This document shows positions 44,754-55,470 of a stretch of DNA of 64,000 bases, one piece after another. Source of the stretch: [Leptolyngbya] sp. PCC 7376 (GTDB lineage Bacteria; Cyanobacteriota; Cyanobacteriia; Cyanobacteriales; MRBY01); contig NC_019683.1 in the NCBI RefSeq assembly GCF_000316605.1, positions 1-64,000 on the forward strand, written 5' to 3'. Below the pieces are notes generated by a model. It did no database searches. It was given only the letters and a program-made list of their open reading frames with translations, and was not told the DNA's origin. The stretch's first letter is position 1, and each line of letters starts with the position of its first letter. The position numbers and the translations under genes are program-made.

Positions 44754-45377
44754 ATGACATTAGTTTTAGATCGCTTAAATTATCTCCAACAAGTGCTGGC
44801 CTTGATTCAGACTAAAGAAATAGATCAAGAACAACGCTTCATTGTTGACCAAGTTCTTTGGGATGATTATGCCCGCCTTTTGGAAGCTAATGGAGATACC
44901 AATCAAGCTCGTTTCAAATATGCCCATAATCAATTAGAAATTATGGCTCCTAGTAGTCGTCATGAATTTATAAAAAAAGCGATCGGTATTTTGCTCGAAA
45001 CATATTTTCTAGAAAAACGGATTCGTTTTTATCCATTTGGCTCCACTACATTTCGCTCAGAAACTCAACAAAAAGGTATTGAACCAGATCAATGTTATTG
45101 TCTAAATTCCCGCAAGGACACACCAGACTTAGCCATTGAAGTCGTAATTACCAGTGGTGGACTAAATTCACTAGAGATTTATCGTTACCTAAATGTCTCA
45201 GAAGTCTGGTTTTGGCAAAGTGAGAAACTCTCTCTCTACAGACTTAATGATGAAAAATATCAAAAAATAGAAAAGAGTGTTTTGCTGCCAGATCTAGATC
45301 TCATTCAGTTCAACCAATGGATTTTATATGATGAAATCTTTGATGCAGTGCAAGAATTACGAGAAGATTATCGATAG
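44754..45377 (+). CDS. Uma2-family (DUF820) restriction-endonuclease-fold protein
   Basis: 207 residues. VLWDDYARLLEANGDTN then KYAHNQLEIMAPSSRHEFIKKAI is a typical Uma2 front. The PD-(D/E)xK-like site contains DTPDLAIEVVITSGG and is followed by LEIYRYLNVSEVWFWQ. Distinct from the Uma2 gene at 14880. Convergent with the HEPN gene, with an 11-base gap. Confidence 0.85.
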   Translation: MTLVLDRLNYLQQVLALIQTKEIDQEQRFIVDQVLWDDYARLLEANGDTNQARFKYAHNQLEIMAPSSRHEFIKKAIGILLETYFLEKRIRFYPFGSTTFRSETQQKGIEPDQCYCLNSRKDTPDLAIEVVITSGGLNSLEIYRYLNVSEVWFWQSEKLSLYRLNDEKYQKIEKSVLLPDLDLIQFNQWILYDEIFDAVQELREDYR

Positions 45378-45388
45378 GAAAAAATACT

Positions 45389-46714
45389 CTATTGGATACT
45401 AAAACCAAAGATTTTCAAGAGAGACTGCCATAGGTAATAGTGAGCTACTTCAAAAATTTCGGCCATCATGATTTCTGAGATTGTTATCTGACTTTGCTTT
45501 TTATTCACTGTCGGGTGAACAATTAAATTTCTCACTTGAGCAATAGCTTCAACACTATCAGGCCAGTTCTTTTCTTTGGATAGCTTAGTAATTTCCCAAT
45601 TCTCGTCTAATGGAATAAGCTCAATTTTTAGAATCTTTAACATGAGCTTGGTTTTATCAGCAAATGTTAGTTTTTTAAAACCATCAGGACTAAGATATTC
45701 ATTCGTACTCAGATATGTCCATGCAAGTTTTTCTAATGCTGCTTGTACTAAAACAATGCATGTGTTGTTCCCACTTGTATGCTTAGAACTTTCTATATAC
45801 CACTGAATTGAGTCTTGAATAACACTATTCCATTGCGGATCATTCCACTTATCCATAAAGCCGGAAAAATAGTATACACATTCAGTTGTATCAGATGTTG
45901 TCCAACAGTTAGCTAAAGAGAACCAAGAGTCAGCTTGAATTTCTGGAGTCTTCCATTCTTCAAATACGCATGTTCCAGATTGATCAAACCCAGAGCATAA
46001 CAAAGGTGAAATCCATAATCCTCTAACAAATGACAAGTAGTAACAGAACGCTTTAACAATCTTTTGAGCTTCTTGAAAATTGAGGATTGTATTATCCAAA
46101 TGTTCAACCTTGAAAATATGTGTAATTAAGAATCCTCCTCTTTCCTCCAAGTGCTCTTCAATTTCCCAATCACTACGCAAATCGCCCAATACAATATGCC
46201 AATTCTGATAGTCAAAAGTAAACTGACCATCAAAACCTAGCCATCCTTCTCGTTGAACTTCGATCCACCCTCCTTTACCATCAGGAAAAGTATCCCACTG
46301 ATTAAAAATACTAAAAGAGAAAAAGTTAGTAATATTAAATACTAGAGAAGTCAAATCTTTACAAGAGCCGATAATTAAAGGCTCTCGAAGATATCCGTAC
46401 AACTCTCTCTGTTTATTCCTTAAAGGCTTATCTCTAAACCAACGGAAGTCAACAATCTTTTGAGGAGTTATATCCTGAAGCTTTAAAGAGTATTTAGAGG
46501 AAGAACTATCTAAAAAGCCTGTTTTTACTTGCGTATAATTGTATACAAACTTGATAGTTATATTTGGGTAAGGATGCCAGCCTAGTTCCAATGTAACTTT
46601 GCCAAATAACTGCTGGTCTTCACAAAATAATTCGGCACTACCTCGATAGAGAACTAAAGGCTGACTTAAATATTTTTGTCTATAGATTTTTGGTACAGGG
46701 CGATCTTGAGGCAT
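45389..46714 (-). CDS. HEPN-domain protein of unknown function
   Basis: 441 residues. The C-terminal third (about 310-440) is helical and carries an R-x4-H motif, VRNLIVHPT (Arg395, His400), the ribonuclease signature of HEPN proteins. The N-terminal 300 residues are beta-rich with many Trp/Phe (TLELGWHPYPNITIKFVYNY; GGWIEVQREGWLGFDGQFTF) and no domain I can name; the arrangement recalls ApeA-like or abortive-infection HEPN proteins. It starts 15 bases after the stop of the CopG-type antitoxin gene on the same strand. Coding is AT-rich and lacks GCGATCGC sites, unlike neighbours. Confidence 0.7.
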   Translation of the reverse strand: MPQDRPVPKIYRQKYLSQPLVLYRGSAELFCEDQQLFGKVTLELGWHPYPNITIKFVYNYTQVKTGFLDSSSSKYSLKLQDITPQKIVDFRWFRDKPLRNKQRELYGYLREPLIIGSCKDLTSLVFNITNFFSFSIFNQWDTFPDGKGGWIEVQREGWLGFDGQFTFDYQNWHIVLGDLRSDWEIEEHLEERGGFLITHIFKVEHLDNTILNFQEAQKIVKAFCYYLSFVRGLWISPLLCSGFDQSGTCVFEEWKTPEIQADSWFSLANCWTTSDTTECVYYFSGFMDKWNDPQWNSVIQDSIQWYIESSKHTSGNNTCIVLVQAALEKLAWTYLSTNEYLSPDGFKKLTFADKTKLMLKILKIELIPLDENWEITKLSKEKNWPDSVEAIAQVRNLIVHPTVNKKQSQITISEIMMAEIFEVAHYYLWQSLLKIFGFSIQ

Positions 46715-46729
46715 CTTTTAACTAAAAAA

Positions 46730-47008
46730 TCACTCAACTTCTTCTAATGACATTTTGATAATCTCTTCGCTAACGCCATGTCGTTTTAAACTTTCAATTA
46801 ATGTATTTAGGGAGTCATTCTCTAGCCTTTTAAGATCTTTACGTAATCCTTGACCAATGTAAGTTCGCATCAAAGGCTGATATCCGGAAAAACCAAGTAA
46901 AGGTGCAATACGTTTCAAGTCCTCAATTACATCTTCAGGCATCCGCATTGTAATTGTTGTCATCGGACGATTTTTGTCTAATCGTTTTTTGAGATCTTGA
47001 AACTTCAT
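46730..47008 (-). CDS. CopG/ribbon-helix-helix antitoxin-like protein
   Basis: 92 residues. RHH-like core TTITMRMPEDVIEDLKRIAPLLGFSGYQPLMRTYIGQGLRKDL, typical of CopG-type antitoxins paired with BrnT toxins. It would bind the operon promoter and the toxin. ATG at 47008 chosen. It overlaps the end of the BrnT gene by 74 bases in another frame. Confidence 0.85.
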   Translation of the reverse strand: MKFQDLKKRLDKNRPMTTITMRMPEDVIEDLKRIAPLLGFSGYQPLMRTYIGQGLRKDLKRLENDSLNTLIESLKRHGVSEEIIKMSLEEVE

Positions 47009-47294
47009 ACTGGTCACGCTCCTGTCGAGTTGCTTTTCTGGCTGAAATAATCTGAATCATCTCGTCTTCTCTTTCAATGTGAACCACAAAGAGTAGATTC
47101 CACTTTGTATCTAAACCAATCACCGCATCACGAAATTCATCATTACGGCTTGCATCAACCACAATCAAAAAAGGGTCAAAGAAAGCTTCTGCTGCTTGCT
47201 GGAAAGTGACGCCCTCATGCTTTTGAATATTGAGTTGTGCTTTTTCGGCATCCCAAACAAAAGTAATGCCGTTTAGCGTGTAGAAGACAGCCAT
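46935..47294 (-). CDS. brnT: BrnT-family ribonuclease toxin
   Basis: 119 residues. FVWDAEKAQLNIQKHEGVTFQQAAEAFFDPF, RDAVIGLDTKWNLLFVVHIE and IQIISARKATRQERDQYE are BrnT signatures. In the family it is a RelE-fold ribonuclease that blocks translation until bound by its antitoxin. First gene of the cluster BrnT, CopG-type, HEPN. The C-terminal extension after residue 100 overlaps the antitoxin gene. Confidence 0.9.
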   Translation of the reverse strand: MAVFYTLNGITFVWDAEKAQLNIQKHEGVTFQQAAEAFFDPFLIVVDASRNDEFRDAVIGLDTKWNLLFVVHIEREDEMIQIISARKATRQERDQYEVSRSQKTIRQKSSDDNNYNADA

Positions 47295-47345
47295 CACTTA
47301 TAAAATAACCAAACCATATTTACATCGTCAATACACTGTGAGCTA

Positions 47346-47372
47346 TGAAAAAAGGTGGGACTAGCCCACCTT
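47346..47372 (-). terminator. Rho-independent terminator of chlH
   Basis: On the minus strand AAGGTGGG and CCCACCTT form a perfect eight-pair stem with a five-base loop, followed by a run of T. It lies 28 bases beyond the chlH stop. Confidence 0.85.
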
Positions 47373-47399
47373 GATTATTCGTTAATTTTAATTTTTAGC

Positions 47400-50300
47400 T
47401 TAGTTATCGATGCCTTCGATGCGGTCTTCTACTTCTTGATAAAGCTCTTGAAGACGCTCTAGGTTTTCATCGCTAGTTTCCCAATAACCACGACCATTCA
47501 CTTCGAGGAGCGTTGTGACCATGCGGCGGAAGGAGTTGGGATTCAAATCCATCAGACGCTTACACATTTCCTCATCCTTGATGAATGTGTCATTGGTATC
47601 CTCATAAACCCAGTTATCTACCGCATCCGCAGTAGCAGACCAACCCATGGTATTTACGAGACGCTTGGATAGTTCTCGTACACCTTCATAACCGTGGGAA
47701 AGCATGCCTTCATACCACTTGGGATTAAGAAGCTTCGTGCGTGCATCGAGGCGTACTGTCTCAGACAAAGTACGAACTTGAGCATTCGCAGTGGTTGTAT
47801 CTGCGATAAATGCAGCTGGCTTTTTGCCATCATCCCGCAATTGAGAAATCACTTTGGTGGGATCAGAGTCGAAGTAGTGAGATACGTCAGTCAAACTAAT
47901 CTCTGAAGAATCAAGGTTCTGGAAGGAAACATCCGCAGTCTTGAGAGATGATTCAAAAACCTTACGGTTTTCGTCCATCACACCGGGATTATCGGAGTTA
48001 AAGGCGAAAGACTTACGGTTGAGGTACATATCCTGAAGCTCTTTCTCTTCTTCCCAAGAGCTGTTCTCTACCGCCAAGTTAACGTTGGAAGAGTAGGAAC
48101 CAGAAGCATTGGAGAAGATACGAGTCGCAGCCTGACGGATATTGATACCCATTTCTTTAGCTTGCTCTTGAGCGTGCTTGCGAACATAGTTCATTTCGAG
48201 AGGCTCATCAGCTTCCGCAGCCATCTTCACTGCTTGATCAAGCAGGTTCATTTGGTTAATGAAGAGGTCACGGAATACACCAGAACAGTTCACAACAACG
48301 TCAATACGAGGACGACCCAATTCTTCGAGAGGAATTAGCTCAAGCTTGTTTACGCGACCGAGGGCATCGGGTACAGGGCGTGCACCAACCATCCACATAA
48401 TCTGTGCAAGGGATTCGCCATAGGTTTTGATGTTGTCAGTTCCCCAGAGAACACAGGCGATCGTTTCGGGATAAGCACCATCGTTATCCAGCTTTTGGCG
48501 CTCAATCAAACGGTCAACGACAACTTTTGCTGACTGTACTGCAGCCATTGTTGGAATGGACTGAGGGTCAAGGGCGTGAATATTCTTGCCAGTGGGCAGA
48601 ACGTTGGGATTACGGATAGGGTCGCCACCAGGGCCGGGAAGAACATACTCACCTTCGAGGGCTTTCAGAAGACCAGCAAGCTCTTTATCGGCGCAGACTT
48701 GCTCAAGGCAGAACTCTAAATAATCAAAGAGAGGCTTGAGAGTTTCGTCGTCAATATTGCCGTAACCTGCTTCCTGAAGTGATTCGAGCCAAGGAGTTTT
48801 CTTGCCAAGGTTAAGGAAGTTTAATCGTGTGACAAGGGATACGCGACCTTCGTCATTGATCTGTTGCTCAACCAAAGCACGAACTGCTTTACGGCAAGCT
48901 TCGGTGATGTCTTGGAGAAGATTGACATCTTCGAGAATCCCTTTGTCGCTATTACGGTAAACCTCCTCCATGTTGCGACCGATGCTATTCGCGATGATGC
49001 TAGGCAATCCGAGGAAACCTTCGTCTTCTTCGCGGTCAAGGCTTGCAATGTTTACCAATGTGGCGATCGCCTCTTCAGCGGTAGGAGGCTTACCAATAAC
49101 GTGGAGACCACAAGGGAGGAGACGAGATTCAATTTCGATGAGCTTACAGTAGACGATGCCGACCACATTGTCGCGCTCCTCTTTGCTCATGTCCGCCGCA
49201 TTGACATCGGGAATATCTATATCCTTATCGAGGTTGCAGACCCGCGCCTGATCCATGATCGTGTTTACAATCTGAACACCACGGCCACCATCCTTGAGGG
49301 TTTGGTAGGACGCAATCAATTCGCTCAATTCCTTGAGACCCTTATATAAACCTGCATTTTCGGCGGGAGGCGTCAAATAGGAAATCGTGTTTGCATAACT
49401 CCGACGTTTGGCGATCGTTGCCTCCGAAGGATTATTCGCAGCGTAGTAATAAATGTTGGGCGTATTACCAATGAGATTGTCGGGATAACATTCCCCAGAC
49501 ATCCCCATTTGCTTACCCGGCATAAATTCGAGCGAACCGTGCGTACCGAAGTGCAGTACTGCATCAGCACCCCAAATTCTCTCGATGTAGGTGTAATAGG
49601 CGGCAAAACCGTGGTGAGGTGACGCAGAACGAGAGAAGAGCAAACGCATTGGGTCTCCCTCATAACCGAAAGTCGGTTGCACACCAATAAAGAGATTGCC
49701 AAAGTGCTTACCGTAGATCAGTAGGTTTTGACCGTCGCTGTTGAGTTCTCCTGGTGGGGGACCCCAGTTTTCTTCGAGACGTTGAGAATAAGGCGTGAGG
49801 CGCTCATATTCTTCCACACTCATGCGGTGCGCAATATTCAGCTCAGGAGACGTATACTGTGCTTCGGCATCATGAATGACAGCTTCGAGAAGTTCTTTTG
49901 CCGTTTCAGGAATATCTTGGACATCGTAACCGTTGTCACGCATCCCTTTCATCACCTCGTGGATCGAGCCGAACACGTCTAAGTAAGCTGCTGTACCAAT
50001 ATTTCCTTTGTCAGGTGGGAAACTAAAGATCGTGATTGCGAGTTTCTTGTGGAGTTTGGGCTTTTTGCGGAGGTTTGCCCACTTCAAGGCGCGGGAAGAA
50101 ATCGCTTCAACACGGTCTTGGAGGGTAATGGCGCGACCCGTCATTCCGTCACGACCAGACATCACGATAGGCTCAATCGCTCCATCCAGCTCAGGAATTG
50201 CAATCTGTAACGCAACTTGAATAGGGTGTAGTCCAAGATCGCTTTCTTCCCATTCTTCCGTAGTTTGGAAAACGAGGGGAAGAGAAACCATGTAGGGACG

Positions 50301-51401
50301 ATTTAACTTCTTTAGAGATTCAACTGCTTTTGGGTGATCTTGACGAGCAGGCCCACCAACGAGCGCGAAACCTGTGAGGGAAACAACAGAGTCAACCAGA
50401 GGTAATCTTTCAACACCAGCAACGGTGTCATCCCAGAAAAACGCATCAACAGGTTTTGAGAAGTCTAGACCACCGGCAAATACTGGGATCACGCGTGCGC
50501 CACAATACTCAAGTTCTTGGAGCATTGCCACATAGTGGGCATCATCACCAGTCACAAGATGAGTCCGCTGAAGCACAAGGCCAATACAGGGGGCTAAAGG
50601 ATCTTTGAGATCATCATTAATGTCGTCGCGCTCGTTATACCACTGGAGATATTCTGTGGAGCTTTCGAACATCTTGGGGGCAAGGGGATGCCAAATACCC
50701 ATGTCAGGGTAAACGACTGGTTCTTCGTATTCTGTTTCACCACCTTCGTTCAACTTGCCATCGAGGATGTATTTATCGGTCATCATCAACAGGAAGTTTT
50801 CGAGGTTATCGGGAGAACCACCGAGCCAATATTGGAAGGACAACATAAAGTTGCGCGCATCTTGCGCCTTCTCAACAGGCAAATATTTGAGGACTTTCGG
50901 CAAGGTGCGGAGAAGCTTCAGCATGGCATCTTGGAAAGAGGAGCCAGACTTCGCCTTGCGCTTTTTCATGAATTCGCCGATGGCACTCTTGGATTGACCA
51001 AGTTGCGCCATAGAGAAGCTACCCATCTTATTCAGACGCATAACTTCGGGCATCGAAGGAAAGACGATCGCCGCATTTAGGTTGTCGCGGTGTGGAGTGA
51101 CTGCTTCAACGACTTTCTGAGCTAGGTCTTCAATAAAGATCAAGGAAGCAATGAAGAGATTTGCTTCTGCAATGTCTTGCTTAAATTCGTCGTAGTTTTC
51201 GGGATTCCGTAATTCTTCGACAAGGTAGCCGCTGATTTCAATCGCGATTTTGGGGTGGTTCGCGTTGATTGTTTTTACCGCAGCGGATAGAGCACTCTGA
51301 TACTGAGACTCCAGTACGACATAGACCACCTTCACTAACGTACGACCATTGAGGTCATCGGGTTTGATATGGCGAATGGCGGACTTGACGTTAGTGAACA
51401 T
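47400..51401 (-). CDS. chlH: Magnesium chelatase subunit H
   Basis: 1333 residues, the normal length. ChlH binds protoporphyrin IX and, with the ATPase subunits ChlI and ChlD, inserts Mg2+, the first committed step to chlorophyll. Recognisable segments: the start [31 protein letters not shown], the CobN-type core with [44 protein letters not shown] and [26 protein letters not shown], and the end [18 protein letters not shown] precedes the ATG. Monocistronic, with its own terminator. The upstream 338 bases contain no gene. Confidence 0.98.
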   Translation of the reverse strand: MFTNVKSAIRHIKPDDLNGRTLVKVVYVVLESQYQSALSAAVKTINANHPKIAIEISGYLVEELRNPENYDEFKQDIAEANLFIASLIFIEDLAQKVVEAVTPHRDNLNAAIVFPSMPEVMRLNKMGSFSMAQLGQSKSAIGEFMKKRKAKSGSSFQDAMLKLLRTLPKVLKYLPVEKAQDARNFMLSFQYWLGGSPDNLENFLLMMTDKYILDGKLNEGGETEYEEPVVYPDMGIWHPLAPKMFESSTEYLQWYNERDDINDDLKDPLAPCIGLVLQRTHLVTGDDAHYVAMLQELEYCGARVIPVFAGGLDFSKPVDAFFWDDTVAGVERLPLVDSVVSLTGFALVGGPARQDHPKAVESLKKLNRPYMVSLPLVFQTTEEWEESDLGLHPIQVALQIAIPELDGAIEPIVMSGRDGMTGRAITLQDRVEAISSRALKWANLRKKPKLHKKLAITIFSFPPDKGNIGTAAYLDVFGSIHEVMKGMRDNGYDVQDIPETAKELLEAVIHDAEAQYTSPELNIAHRMSVEEYERLTPYSQRLEENWGPPPGELNSDGQNLLIYGKHFGNLFIGVQPTFGYEGDPMRLLFSRSASPHHGFAAYYTYIERIWGADAVLHFGTHGSLEFMPGKQMGMSGECYPDNLIGNTPNIYYYAANNPSEATIAKRRSYANTISYLTPPAENAGLYKGLKELSELIASYQTLKDGGRGVQIVNTIMDQARVCNLDKDIDIPDVNAADMSKEERDNVVGIVYCKLIEIESRLLPCGLHVIGKPPTAEEAIATLVNIASLDREEDEGFLGLPSIIANSIGRNMEEVYRNSDKGILEDVNLLQDITEACRKAVRALVEQQINDEGRVSLVTRLNFLNLGKKTPWLESLQEAGYGNIDDETLKPLFDYLEFCLEQVCADKELAGLLKALEGEYVLPGPGGDPIRNPNVLPTGKNIHALDPQSIPTMAAVQSAKVVVDRLIERQKLDNDGAYPETIACVLWGTDNIKTYGESLAQIMWMVGARPVPDALGRVNKLELIPLEELGRPRIDVVVNCSGVFRDLFINQMNLLDQAVKMAAEADEPLEMNYVRKHAQEQAKEMGINIRQAATRIFSNASGSYSSNVNLAVENSSWEEEKELQDMYLNRKSFAFNSDNPGVMDENRKVFESSLKTADVSFQNLDSSEISLTDVSHYFDSDPTKVISQLRDDGKKPAAFIADTTTANAQVRTLSETVRLDARTKLLNPKWYEGMLSHGYEGVRELSKRLVNTMGWSATADAVDNWVYEDTNDTFIKDEEMCKRLMDLNPNSFRRMVTTLLEVNGRGYWETSDENLERLQELYQEVEDRIEGIDN

Positions 51402-51739
51402 AGATAGCGATTCTCCTGTACTTCAGCAAGTAGATGGATCTAAAAAACCTATAGTTATTCCAAATCTAGGGATCATCTCATCTAATGGAGTTTTGATGAT
51501 CAGGTAAATAGGGCATTTTTTGGGATTGACCTTAAAAAGTTTTAGCAAAAAATACCTAGTAACCCTAGATTTCATAGGCATTCTGACACAATTTGATAAA
51601 CCAAACTTAAATTTTTGTCACATAGCTTGACATTTTAGTTGCGACTCACAAGGTGATGTGATTCGTTCTTGTCAGTGATGGTAGTGACGATCGCCACTTA
51701 TTTTGCTCTAACGGATTGAACCTTTAATATTGTTGGCAT
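51402..51739. other. Upstream region of chlH
   Basis: AT-rich. The ribosome binding site AGGAG for chlH lies at about 51413-51417 (minus strand). No confident promoter boxes; HIP1-like GCGATCGC at about 51754 lies in the next gene. Confidence 0.4.
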
Positions 51740-52276
51740 TTAAGGAAGTTTTGGGCGATCGCCTTTGATGAGGCTGGTGAGAAGATGTTGGTACTCTTTT
51801 TGATAAAACGCAAGATGCCATTGGGTCATGCTGTAGAGAAAGCCTAGGAACATGGTGAGTGGTGAAATTGCGGCCCATTTCATCAGGGTGGATAGAAAGA
51901 CAATCAGAAATAAGGCGGCACAGGCAACTTGATAAAAGTCGAGGTTGCGTAATCGCATGGTTCCGGCGAACTTGGTTTCATGGCTGTTGCCAGAGAGTTT
52001 GCCGTAGAAGTGGAAGCAAAATTGTCGTCTGGATTTAGGCCCGAAAAATCTGACACGATTTAGGTCAGAGGAGCCCCAATAGTAGCGAGTGAGTTGGTAC
52101 TGTTTTGACAAGACAATGTCATTTAATAGTCCTTGGTGTAAGTTCTTATGGGCGATCGCCAAGGAGATAGGGACAGTCACTTCGATGTTGCGATACAAAA
52201 ATAAACAGTCTTGAATTGCTCTAATCATATTTTTCGGATGAGCATTGATATCTTGTTTTATCTTCAACGGGAGCAT
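51740..52276 (-). CDS. Hypothetical membrane protein
   Basis: 178 residues. A soluble N-terminal half with NIEVTVPISLAIAHKNLHQGLLNDIVLSKQYQLTRYYWGSSDLNRVRFFGPKSRRQFCFHFYG (beta-rich) is followed by two membrane helices (about 116-131 and 133-155: AALFLIVFLSTLMKWA, LTMFLGFLYSMTQW) and a basic tail. Family not recognised. Confidence 0.6.
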   Translation of the reverse strand: MLPLKIKQDINAHPKNMIRAIQDCLFLYRNIEVTVPISLAIAHKNLHQGLLNDIVLSKQYQLTRYYWGSSDLNRVRFFGPKSRRQFCFHFYGKLSGNSHETKFAGTMRLRNLDFYQVACAALFLIVFLSTLMKWAAISPLTMFLGFLYSMTQWHLAFYQKEYQHLLTSLIKGDRPKLP

Positions 52277-52357
52277 TGCTGTTTGCAGAAATGAGGGCGA
52301 TCGCCTCTAGTTGGTTTGATTCTCTATAATCCTGGAGAACTGTTGGAGTATGACTCT

Positions 52358-53032
52358 ATGAAACTCGAAAATGTTATTCCATGGGGTCGAAACTTTGCTG
52401 AGTATCAAGCCATGTTTAATCTGTCAGAGACTGATTTAAACAAGTCTATTTTGGGATGTGGTGATGGGCCTGGCAGTTTTAACGCAGAGATGTTTCAGCA
52501 AGGGCATAAGGTGATTTCTGTTGATCCGGTGTATCAGTTTTCGGATGCGCAAATTCGGCAGCGAGTTGAAGCAGTTTATGACACGGTTATCTCGCAGGTG
52601 GCAGAGCAATCGGAGCGATTTGTTTGGAAAAATTTTGTGGATGCTGATGAATTAGGCGCAGCGAGATTACAGGCAATGGAAAGGTTTTTGGTGGATTATG
52701 ACCAAGGTAAAAAAGAGGGGCGTTATCAAGCTCAGAGTTTGCCAGAGTTAGGTTTTGCCGATAGGCAATTTGAGCTGTGTTTGTGCTCCCATTTTTTATT
52801 CCTTTATGCCGATAAGCTTTCACTGGCGTTTCATCTTGCTTCAGTGGAGGAGTTATTGCGAGTGGCTGCAGAGGTGAGGATATTTCCATTGCTCAATCTA
52901 ATGGGTGATCGCTCTCCCCATGTTGCGCCAGTCATTGAGCAGTTAAAGCAGCAAAATTTCCAAGTGCGAATTGAAACTGTCAGCTATGAATTTCAGAAAG
53001 GTGGCAATGAAATGTTGGTGATTACGTCTTAG
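52358..53032 (+). CDS. Class I SAM-dependent methyltransferase-like protein
   Basis: 224 residues. Motif I reads SILGCGDGPGSFNAEMFQQGHKVISVDPVY (acidic Asp at the end of strand 2), with LPELGFADRQFELCLCSHFLFLY at the motif II/III region. The substrate is unknown; similar proteins are annotated only as SAM-dependent methyltransferases. ATG at 52358 chosen with GGAG upstream; the frame extends back to 52316 without a better start. Its 3' end overlaps the folP end (convergent). Confidence 0.82.
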   Translation: MKLENVIPWGRNFAEYQAMFNLSETDLNKSILGCGDGPGSFNAEMFQQGHKVISVDPVYQFSDAQIRQRVEAVYDTVISQVAEQSERFVWKNFVDADELGAARLQAMERFLVDYDQGKKEGRYQAQSLPELGFADRQFELCLCSHFLFLYADKLSLAFHLASVEELLRVAAEVRIFPLLNLMGDRSPHVAPVIEQLKQQNFQVRIETVSYEFQKGGNEMLVITS

Positions 53033-53873
53033 ATTGTGGTCGCCAAATGGCATCACTAATTTTGCAGACATCGATCATTTCTGGCACATCATGTACTCGC
53101 AGAATATCTGCACCGAAGGCGATCGCCCCAGCACAGGCCGCAGCAGTTCCCCAAACACGTTTTTGTGGATCTTTTTGGTTGAGGACATGGCCAATAAAAC
53201 TTTTGCGAGACGGGCCCACTAATAGCGGGTAGCCCATCTCCCGGAAATCCTGCTGTTGGCGGATCAGATCATAGTTTTGCATGGCTGTTTTGGCGAAACC
53301 AATGCCCGGATCGAGGATGATTTGATCGTCTCGAATGCCCAGATCTTTTGCTGTCTGAATCCGCCCTTCGAAAAAAGTTTTGAGATCCGCAATGAGGTTG
53401 TCGTAATCCGTGAGTGATTGCATCGTCTCTGGTGTGCCCCGAATGTGCATCAAAATAATTGGAACATTCAATGCTTTTACCGCAAACAACATTTGTTCAT
53501 CAAAGGTTGCCCCAGAGATGTCATTAATGATGTCTGCTCCTGCGGCGATCGCCCGTTTTGCGACTTCAGAGCGAGTGGTATCGATGGAGATGACCGTATC
53601 GAATTGTTGGCGAATCGCCTGAATCACTGGGATGGTTCGATTTAGCTCTTCTGCCACGGAAATTTGAGCCGCACCAGGACGAGTTGACTGTCCACCAATA
53701 TCGAGAATATCAACACCCGCCTCAACCATTTTGACAGCTTGAGCAAGGGCTGTATCAACTGAGTTAAACTGTCCGCCATCACTAAAGCTGTCTGGAGTGA
53801 CATTGAGAATTCCCATCACATAGGTGCGATCGCCCCACCGGAATTCCTGATTACGCAGAACTAAATTTTCCAT
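53022..53873 (-). CDS. folP: Dihydropteroate synthase
   Basis: Joins p-aminobenzoate to dihydropterin pyrophosphate in folate synthesis. 283 residues. Motifs: VMGILNVTPDSFSDGGQF, DILDIGGQSTRPGA, VISIDTTRSEVAKRAI, INDISG, LDPGIGFAKT, VGPSRKSFIG and the final RVHDV. Ten bases upstream on the same strand lies xthA, so the two probably share a transcript. Confidence 0.97.
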   Translation of the reverse strand: MENLVLRNQEFRWGDRTYVMGILNVTPDSFSDGGQFNSVDTALAQAVKMVEAGVDILDIGGQSTRPGAAQISVAEELNRTIPVIQAIRQQFDTVISIDTTRSEVAKRAIAAGADIINDISGATFDEQMLFAVKALNVPIILMHIRGTPETMQSLTDYDNLIADLKTFFEGRIQTAKDLGIRDDQIILDPGIGFAKTAMQNYDLIRQQQDFREMGYPLLVGPSRKSFIGHVLNQKDPQKRVWGTAAACAGAIAFGADILRVHDVPEMIDVCKISDAIWRPQSKT

Positions 53874-53882
53874 ACTGTTTCC

Positions 53883-54668
53883 CTAGAGCTCAACAATTAC
53901 GGGAGTGTGGTCACTGGGTTTTTCCCAGCCACGGGGTTCGCGATCAATCCAGCAATTCTTTGCTGCTTCGTAAGATTTTGGCGTGAGATAAATATGGTCA
54001 ATGCGCCAACCGCGATTAGTATTAAATGCCCGTGTCCGATAATCCCACCAGCTAAATTGATCTTCCTCTTGGTTCACCTTCCGAAAGGCATCCGCAAACT
54101 CGCCTAAGGCCAACACTTCCCGCAAAGTTTCCTTCTCAGGGGCGGAATACATAATGTGATTTTCTTTTTTTGGTGCGTAGATATCCCGTTCCTCTAGGGC
54201 AATATTAAAATCCCCACAAATCAACATTTCTCGCCCTTCTTCTAAAAGGGTTTTGACGTAGGTTTTGAGTACTTCAAACCAACCCATTTTGTACTCGTAT
54301 TTTTCGCTACCCACTGACGAACCATTCGGCACATAGAGATTCAGCACCCGCAAATCCCCAATTACGCCAGTGATCACTCGTTTTTGTTCGTCAAAATCAC
54401 CCGCTAACTCTTCCCCAACAATTGGCGCAAATCCCATCGATACTTCTTCGAGAGGTTCACGGCTAAATAAAGAGACACCATTATAGGATTTTTGGCCTGA
54501 AACGTAGGTGTGGTAGCCGATATCTTCAAAGGGTTTGCGAGGAAAGTCTGGCTCGACTACTTTGGTCTCTTGGAGGCAAAGAATATCGATCTCATTTTTC
54601 TGGAGCCACTGCACGGCATGGTCTTTGCGAGAGCGGACAGAATTGACGTTCCAAGTAGCAATTTGCAT
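53883..54668 (-). CDS. xthA: Exodeoxyribonuclease III (AP endonuclease)
   Basis: 261 residues of the exonuclease-endonuclease-phosphatase fold. Motifs: WNVNSVRSR, LCLQETKV (catalytic Glu), NLYVPNGSSVG, CGDFNIALEERDIY, FSWWDYRTRAFNTNRGWRIDHIYLT and the terminal SDHTPVIVEL. Repairs abasic sites and trims 3' ends. Followed after nine bases by folP. Confidence 0.97.
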   Translation of the reverse strand: MQIATWNVNSVRSRKDHAVQWLQKNEIDILCLQETKVVEPDFPRKPFEDIGYHTYVSGQKSYNGVSLFSREPLEEVSMGFAPIVGEELAGDFDEQKRVITGVIGDLRVLNLYVPNGSSVGSEKYEYKMGWFEVLKTYVKTLLEEGREMLICGDFNIALEERDIYAPKKENHIMYSAPEKETLREVLALGEFADAFRKVNQEEDQFSWWDYRTRAFNTNRGWRIDHIYLTPKSYEAAKNCWIDREPRGWEKPSDHTPVIVEL

Positions 54669-54756
54669 CGGTTTCGAGAATGGGACAGAGATTTAATTTA
54701 CCGTAATTTGTCCCCTCAAAGACGGTTGGCGATCGCCCTATTGCAAGAAGCCTTGC

Positions 54757-55398
54757 TTAAAGTGTGACACCTGCAAGAATAAACTCGATAGCCGCTTCAG
54801 TTTGCTGCTCTACCATTTCTGCACTGAGGAGATTTTTCTCAGCGTCGAGATACTTCAGATTTTCATGGGCATCAAAATAAAACGAGCAGACCCCCAAAAT
54901 ATTAATAGCTGTCAGGAATGGATCCAGGGGGCGAAATTCTCCTGTTGCGATGCCTCGCTCCAAAATATCGACAATATCGTGAAAACCTGATTGCCAACCT
55001 GTTTCTGCGCCATAACGGCCTTGGTTTTGAATCGCCTCTTGAAACCACAACATGCCATGGTGTCGATTGCTAATTTCAAAAGTGATATAGCTACGGGCGA
55101 CTGCTTCTAAGGCCTGTCGTGGCGAGAGTGCTTCCCAGTTGATGGGCTGAAAAGCCTGATTAATATCGTCCACCAACCCCTGCAAAACCCGCCGATACAA
55201 GGTCTCTTTATTTTGAAAGTAATAGCAGAGCATTGCTTTTGTGATACCGCTGCGACTGGCGATCGCCCCAGTGCGGGCACCCGATAAACCGTACTGCGCA
55301 AACTCTTCAGTTGCCGCCGCCAAAATCTTTGCTTTTGTGGCTTCTGGATTACGACTTTGCTTTTGTTTTTTTGAGACAGAGCGAGGCGGTTTTGGCAT
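54757..55398 (-). CDS. TetR-family transcriptional regulator
   Basis: 213 residues. N-terminal helix-turn-helix TKAKILAAATEEFAQYGLSGARTGAIASRSGITKAMLCYYFQNKETLYRRVL (about 20-72), preceded by a Lys/Arg-rich tail. The remainder is the helical ligand-binding domain. It is divergent from the Rieske oxygenase gene. The 122-base spacer contains the two palindromes at 55471-55511, so it probably represses itself and that gene. Confidence 0.92.
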   Translation of the reverse strand: MPKPPRSVSKKQKQSRNPEATKAKILAAATEEFAQYGLSGARTGAIASRSGITKAMLCYYFQNKETLYRRVLQGLVDDINQAFQPINWEALSPRQALEAVARSYITFEISNRHHGMLWFQEAIQNQGRYGAETGWQSGFHDIVDILERGIATGEFRPLDPFLTAINILGVCSFYFDAHENLKYLDAEKNLLSAEMVEQQTEAAIEFILAGVTL

Positions 55399-55470
55399 AG
55401 ATAGATTTAGCTAGCGAACGAGATTTACTCCCTATAGCCTAAGCTTTGCTGCCATTGAACACCCTTGACG

